DNA of 64,000 nucleotides, taken from assembly GCA_023014335.1 (NCBI GenBank), contig JAECYW010000012.1, positions 682,001 to 746,000 of the forward strand, given 5' to 3'. The stretch's first letter is position 1; every line of letters starts with the position of its first letter. Positions 59,076 through 64,000 of this stretch are shown piece after piece. The notes beneath the pieces were generated by a model. The model did not search any database, was not told the DNA's origin, and saw only the letters and a program-made list of their open reading frames with translations. Origin of the DNA: Galerina marginata (taxonomy: Eukaryota; Basidiomycota; Agaricomycetes; Agaricales; Galerinaceae). A program made the translations under genes and the position numbers.

Positions 59076-60730
59076 CAGCTTGGGATAGCGACGTCGACTC
59101 TTGTTGCCGGGTTGATTTGCATGTGCTCCGGGAATTCAGCCATGCGACTGCGAAAGTTCTTCGACCACTGACAGCCAATATCGTACGTGATGAAAATCCA
59201 CGGGAGTATAATCCCAACGAGCGATGCAAAGATGATAAAATCCATATTACAATACCTAAGGAATCCCAAATTAGTTATAGACTCGAAAATTTATATCAGC
59301 CTGGCTCACTTTTCCCCCTTCTGAAGGTCGCCCGCGCCGTTCCTTCGAACCAAGGCATGTCGAGAGCATATCACAATGCCTACGCCAGAGACCGAGTAGC
59401 CAGGTGTAGAACGTATCTGAGCTCTTACAATAGCGTCGTGCTCAGATTCACATGTGTTGATCTAGGTGAATGCTTTCAGTTTACAGTTTTGCGAGAAGTA
59501 ATGATGACTCACTTCAGGTTGATCAACGTAGTTCGCTATGAAGTCTTGATATGCGACTTCTTCAACGAAAGGCCCCCATCCCGGCATCAGCTCAACATCT
59601 TTTAAACCTCGTTCCTTTCTCTTCAGCTTGAAGTTCGCGTCAACCGAGATATATAAGATATAAAGGAACCTGTATGAAAACCGTAAGAAACCTTGGAATG
59701 GACCAAAGAGAAAGTTTACACACATAAGCGGGCCAGCGTCCTTCCAATTTTCGGGCAGGTTCCGACCGGGGTGTGGGCACGCTGGGCACTCAAGTGTTAA
59801 GCTACCTGGGGGCGTGTTTCCGATACCCTCCGGATCGTGTCCGCGTCCAGCGCGTTTGAGGGTCATCAGGTTTCGCCACATTTGGAAGACTCGGTGGATC
59901 TCCTTGTATCGGTACTGTATTATGTTTCCGTGAGCTTAAAGTAATTAGACCAAGAATCTTTTCACTTACAATTGTGTCCGAAACATTTGCATTGTCGGTT
60001 TTTCGTAAGAGGAGGTGGTAAAAGTCATACAGGTTTCCCTTCGCCTGTAAAGTATGTTCATGAAAGGTGTCGAGACAGTCGAAGGTGAAAACCGTATTAG
60101 GCCTCGCGGATGTTGCAGGAAACCACCCATGCCGTAACAACTGTGTTCTCCGGTCGAGTATATCGTCTCTGGGGCAGTCGCAATAGTCAACGTTCACGGC
60201 ATGGATGCCGGAGGTATCAAAAACCATGAATCCGGGAGGCCCAGGAGATGGACAAGGGCAAATGCAGCCCCCGTGTCCGAGCTGAACGCGGAGTCCAAGG
60301 TTTTTGAGGGACTCCTTGTCGAAAAATTGGCCGGTCCATCGCTAAAACATGGCTTTACGTTAGTTTGAATGCATTGCAGAGTTTAAGAGAACACTTTACC
60401 TCAATTCGATGGAGCGGGATATCCTGGTGGGCTTTAACAATACACGCTTGACAGCGGAGGCGACCACCACCTAAGCAATCCTTGCACTTGAAAACTCCGG
60501 GCTTGTTGTCGCACGTGTAGCATGACCGCCGCGCTCCTCCTCCGCATCCGCCTCCAACTCAGACAGCAATGCGGCGAGTCCACCGATCCAACATCTCACT
60601 CTGTAGCCGCTTCCGACACTAACACCGGCATCAATCGATACCAGCAGCACAGGCAGAAGCATACGACGCATGTTCAGAGGCTGCTTTGGCAGCGCCAATG
60701 GAAAGAAGGTTGCGGCCAACAAGGGAGAGA
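59076..60730 (-). pseudogene. KDZ-family transposase, N-terminal two thirds
   Basis: Matches the KDZ (Kyakuja–Dileera–Zisupton) transposases with an N-terminal CxC2-type cysteine cluster. CYTCDNKPGVFKCKDC and LRCQACIVKAHQDIPLHRIE (60520–60390) form the cluster. Next are WTGQFFDKESLKNLGLRVQL, GIHAVNVDYCDC, QLLRHGWFPATSARP, DFYHLLLRKTDNAN, MWRNLMTLKRAGRGHDPEG, LECPACPHPGRNLPENW and ISVDANFKLKRKERG. The core continues with RAQIRSTPGYSVSGVGIVIC, RRNGAGDLQKGEKYCNMDF and FITYDIGCQWSKNFRSRMAE. It ends at FPEHMQ, about where the catalytic domain should continue, and passes in frame into ABCA-like sequence. The start near 60730 has a frame change before the cysteine cluster. Introns are present. Confidence 0.82.
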
Positions 60731-61288
60731 AGTTTGAGGACTTTGGAATTGGGAGTGAGGTGGGTGCATAAGTGTTTTACGGCTGGGTTACGGGCCCTAG
60801 TACCATCGTTAGCGGTGGAAGATAGAAAGCCTAGCATGGAGATAAAGAATGGAAGAATGAAAATATAACACATGACGCACTAAGTTATTGAGGAAGGCAA
60901 TGAAGAGATTGCTAGGAGCCAAGTTGCAGGCCAATCCCTGAGATGTATTCTCTCCTCATATTTAAAAGGCTAAAATATATGTTAGTGGAAAGACAACGGA
61001 AAGAAGGTAAAGGCGTACATTCTCGATAACTCGACTTCGATTGGAATCATTTCCAAAGGATGTTGGCTTTGATCTACGCCGGTACTCGTACACCCACTGC
61101 CTACTCCGTTTGCGGTTCCTTCATAAATACTTGAGTTTTTGCCTGACTAGCCTGCCGTGATTGATAGTATTTTGTCCTGGCGGTTTGATCATGAGAGAGA
61201 TAGTGACGGAGAGTAAATGTGACATGAGATATGAAGAAGATTTTCGGCCCGGACTGCTAACCGAACTTGAACACAAACCTCCTCGACG
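60731..61288. other. Intergenic region, upstream of F-box-like gene
   Basis: About 560 bp between divergent units. No terminal inverted repeat belonging to the KDZ element was recognised. No gene seen. Confidence 0.3.
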
Positions 61289-62377
61289 ATGCCAATCATG
61301 AGCCCATCGGTTGTAACGGTGGTCTTACCATATGAAATCAACAAATTTCCTGACGGATGTAAGGATTCCAACTATTTAGCCTCCAGAATCAATTAATTTA
61401 ATCTATTACAGTTCCCCCAGAGCTCGTCCGGGATATTTTAACCAAATTCATTCTAAACATCAAGAAAAGCACCGATTGCTATAAAGCCTTCCTCCACGAG
61501 CCACAAAATTCGAGCAGGTATATTCGAAAAATGTTGCCGCACCAAGAGCATAGGCGACTTTCCGATGACTTAGCCATTGCCGAATACACGAAGCAAGCTC
61601 TCAAGTTCCACAAGTTGCTCGGTCCCTTCGGTATCCGTTTTGGATCCCTACGCCTTCTAGAACTGGTCATGCCTTCGAAGTCTACCCTGTCAGCCAAGTT
61701 TTGTAAAGCTTTTGCCGTGTCTGGTATAATACAGCTCAATCTTGACTGCGACTCGGATCGGGAAGACTTTCTAGCAGACGTAACAACTTGGGCGGAAGGA
61801 CTGTCCCATCTTGAAGTCCTTCGAATAAAATATAGACCCAGGATGACCCAGGTATGAATAAACTATTTCTAATCCCTATTCATGTTAAGAAATATACATT
61901 TAGGAAGGACCCGATCATATATATCCATGGTACAAGCCGCAATGGCTGCAAATGTTATCATTATGCACCAACCTCAAGGTCCTAGCTTTGAGTACTTATC
62001 TCCCTCTATACGAGGACCCCATGGACCCAAAATGGGAGGCATTAGTTCATCCTGAAATTGCTATCATCGAAGATTGGTCTCAAGGCCGGCTCCCGTCTCT
62101 TGAGAGGGTGTATTTACGTCATGGTCGTGACGAGTTTAGCCCCATATCTTCTGCTTTCACATTCGGGGAAGATGTTTTACTGGAACTGAAGAAGCCTGGT
62201 GACGAGAGAAACAAGTACACACCAAGCCGGTGGAATTTTTTTGACATCACGCCACCTGGTACTCACCGTTATGAAAACCTTTTACATCCACATGGCCAAG
62301 AGCATTCTATTAGACAGGAAGACATTGACCTTTATGCCACTGATAGCAATGCAAGTGACGATGAAGATAACAACTAG
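61289..62377 (+). CDS. F-box-like hypothetical protein
   Basis: Starts MPIMSPSVVTVVLPYEINKF at 61289; a short intron (about 61351–61413) leads to PPELVRDILTKFILN, which resembles the F-box helix of agaricomycete F-box proteins. The following sequence, KLLGPFGIRFGSLRLLELVM, SGIIQLNLDCDSD and LSHLEVLRIKYRPRM, has the regular hydrophobic spacing of leucine-rich repeats. An intron near 61853–61904 joins to WLQMLSLCTNLKVLALSTYL, and the acidic C-terminus is DSNASDDEDNN. The length (about 320 residues) is short for the family. It is the only plus-strand gene among the minus-strand fragments. The F-box assignment is tentative. Confidence 0.6.
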
Positions 62378-62381
62378 GATT

Positions 62382-62416
62382 TGACGAGGGCACGATTTGA
62401 CGAGGGCACGATTTGA
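62382..62416. repeat. 16-bp tandem duplication
   Basis: ATTTGACGAGGGCACG occurs twice in succession directly after the stop codon of the F-box-like gene, with a partial third unit. Confidence 0.85.
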
Positions 62417-62803
62417 TTTCATTGAAGGAGGAGGAAGGTGGCATACGATACTTTGTGGTACATGCTTCATACTCATTAGCACTACTGCATCATTTTCAAT
62501 GAATCATTTCAAGATGTCCCAAGAGTCAAATTACAACTAGCCTAGGACACTCTTAGTATTATAAATATGGCCAAGAATCTAAATCACCTGCTAGAATGGG
62601 TCATCCCAAGGTAGATTAAGAAACTGAAACCTAGAGTTAGAAGAATAGCAAAAGGCTAAGGAGTCTGACTGACATTTGAACATTTGTTTTTTGAATTCGG
62701 TTGTCCAGCAGGAAACACGGTAACACCTAGAAAGGAGGTAAGTTAATTTCGAATTCGAAGCACAAACAGTAAGCTGTACCACACCCAAACTTTCACTTCC
62801 GTT
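62417..62803. other. Intergenic region
   Basis: About 390 bp between converging units. No gene or clear element end found. Confidence 0.3.
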
Positions 62804-63330
62804 TCAAGCTTTGAGCCAAATATCGAGTGCTTTACCATTGTCATAAGGGGTGTAACCTTGGTCCGGCAAATAAGCGAAGGCAGGATCTGTCAGAAGAAAT
62901 GGAAACAGAGTTAGCCATGCCCAACATAACTGGCGGGAGTTCTTACCGAACTTTTGGGTGTAGGCATGGAGATAGCTTACGATTTCTCGCATCCTTGCAA
63001 GGGAAGTAGTTCAGGTCGAGGGTAAAGACTCTTCGGCGGTCCATGTAATCTATCATTGTCATCCTTCAGGTTACAAAGAAGAACAGGAAAGGAAAGAACA
63101 TACCGATATCAGTCCACATCCAAATCGGCACTGATGCAACCCAAAAGTGCAATACGGAACTTCAGCTGGTACGCCAACAATTTCAGCATATTGCTGAGCA
63201 ACAGCGGTCGGATCACTCTCACTTCCAGCAAGGAAGTAAAAGTCTGAAACCCCTCCAATGACATTATACTCCTACACCGGTCCTCCAGGATTACGGTTGG
63301 AAGTAAGACAAACGAGAATGCGATTGGCCT
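62804..63330 (-). pseudogene. GH31 alpha-glucosidase fragment, decayed
   Basis: Part of a glycoside hydrolase family 31 enzyme. [37 protein letters not shown] and FGLHQCRF match the region before the active site; the usual Trp in P-Y-W is Cys here. A deletion removes the segment up to MWTDIDYMDRRRVFTLD (substrate-binding W-T-D-I-D-Y-M). One base is missing after NYFP, so REIVSYLHAYTQKF continues in another frame. The last exon gives DPAFAYLPDQGYTPYD and GKALDIWLKA followed at once by a stop. The catalytic nucleophile region of GH31 is not present. Its first codons are fused in frame to the ribonucleotide reductase sequence, with one TAG stop before EYNVIGG at about 63274. Confidence 0.8.
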
Positions 63331-64000
63331 GTGTAGGCACAGGATCGAATTTAAGAGGAGTTGGTGAGACGGGTTCCTGCTTGACGACGACGGGTGCGGC
63401 CACGGGTGTAAGAGCAGGAGCAGGGGTAGATGGCGTTGACGATTCCGCTAAGGGACGTGAGGGAGATGGCGACGAGGAAGGTGTAGGGATGCCCGTTGAG
63501 CGTACAGCAGGTCGTCCGGCGGCGTTAGCAGCCTTCAATGCAACCGCATCCGAGTTCTGCTTCTTCGCGTCCTTCAATATGCTCTGGTCGACGGTGAACT
63601 GGATAGCCTGCGCCGCCGACCTCGTGCGGAGATAATACATGCCGGTCTTCAGCCCCTTCTTTCACCTGTAGAAGTGCATGCTGGTCAGTTGGCCCATCGT
63701 CGGCGACTGCAGGTGCACGTTCAAGCTCTGGCTTTGGCAGATGAAGGCACCACGGTCCGCGGCGAGGTCGAGGACCTTCTTCTGGCTGATTTCCCAGACG
63801 GTCTTGTAAATGGCCTTGACGTCGTCGGGGATGGTAGGGATGTTCTGGACGGAGCCGTTGTGTGCGATGATCATATTCTTCATGTTGTCATCCCATAGTC
63901 CGAGGTCGACGAGCTCGCGGAGGAGCCATGGGCAGACAACTTGGAATTCGCCGGCAAGGACACGACGTGTGTAGATGTTGCTGTTGAGAGGATGTCAATA
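63331..64000 (-). CDS. RNR1: Ribonucleotide reductase large subunit, C-terminal part (partial, altered end)
   Basis: Class I ribonucleoside-diphosphate reductase large subunit, which makes deoxyribonucleotides in the cytosol. Only the C-terminal part lies in the window; the gene runs off at 64000. Visible are [66 protein letters not shown] and, after a short intron near 63640–63665, [20 protein letters not shown]. The Pro/Ala/Ser-rich tail that follows is typical of basidiomycete Rnr1 up to [20 protein letters not shown]. Normal enzymes then end with a conserved cysteine pair (C-x-x-C) that re-reduces the active site. Here the tail instead passes in frame into GH31-like sequence and stops at 63274, so that cysteine pair is missing. 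Possibly a captured fragment and not the main gene. Confidence 0.82.

Noticed and set aside
1..64000. CRISPR arrays, bacterial operons, riboswitches, tRNA or rRNA genes
   Set aside because: The DNA is eukaryotic with spliced genes. No evenly spaced short repeats with unique spacers, and no tRNA or rRNA signature was recognised by eye.

Overview
The window reads as nuclear DNA of a filamentous basidiomycete, most likely an agaricomycete. The genes have many short GT–AG introns (about 50–70 nt) and are densely packed. Several families are typical of mushroom-forming fungi: DUF6535 and DUF6532 proteins, a fungal TET/JBP-type dioxygenase, a KDZ-family transposase, and the divergent NC2-alpha/SAP gene pair. 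All identifications come from reading translated motifs; no database search was run.

Left arm (about 1.4–35 kb) is ordinary housekeeping gene space. In order it holds an NCS1-type uracil/allantoin permease (-), the FIG4-like phosphoinositide phosphatase (+), a DUF6535 membrane protein (+), a small hypothetical gene (+), the RFT1 glycolipid protein (+), a hypothetical gene (-), a SAP-domain membrane protein (-) sharing a 140-bp promoter with NC2-alpha/BUR6 (+), EPL1 of NuA4 (-), a multi-exon hypothetical membrane protein (-), a DUF4238 protein (+), the Gln-rich DEF1 (-), a small secreted Cys-rich protein (-) and HRI1 (+).

Middle (about 35.2–50.9 kb) is a transposable-element island with no intact gene. 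It contains eight copies of one hairpin-ended repeat family in both orientations. One copy is split by a 568-bp element with terminal inverted repeats and a TA target duplication. Another copy interrupts a non-LTR reverse transcriptase fragment. The island also holds a roughly 1-kb very AT-rich block, two homologous LTR pieces in opposite orientation, an LTR/primer-site/gag remnant of a copia-type element, an array of diverged repeats of about 193 bp, and degenerate low-complexity DNA. A Helitron-like 3' terminus (hairpin plus CTAG) sits directly after HRI1.

Right arm (about 51–64 kb) mixes genes and gene fragments. A DUF6532 gene lies 204 bp downstream of a TET/JBP-like 2-oxoglutarate dioxygenase gene whose iron and co-substrate residues are all present; both are on the minus strand. 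Next comes a minus-strand mosaic in which the N-terminal two thirds of a KDZ transposase run in frame into part of an ABCA-type ABC transporter, which then runs into pieces of a P4-ATPase with a one-base deletion in its phosphorylation-domain approach motif. An F-box-like gene (+) follows. The window ends with the C-terminal part of ribonucleotide reductase large subunit, cut before its redox cysteines and joined in frame to a decayed GH31 glucosidase fragment.

The most unusual content is this run of same-strand, exon-retaining fragments from at least five unrelated genes, next to a KDZ transposase and a DNA-base-oxidising enzyme. It suggests transposon-mediated gene capture and shuffling, but no element boundary enclosing the fragments was found.
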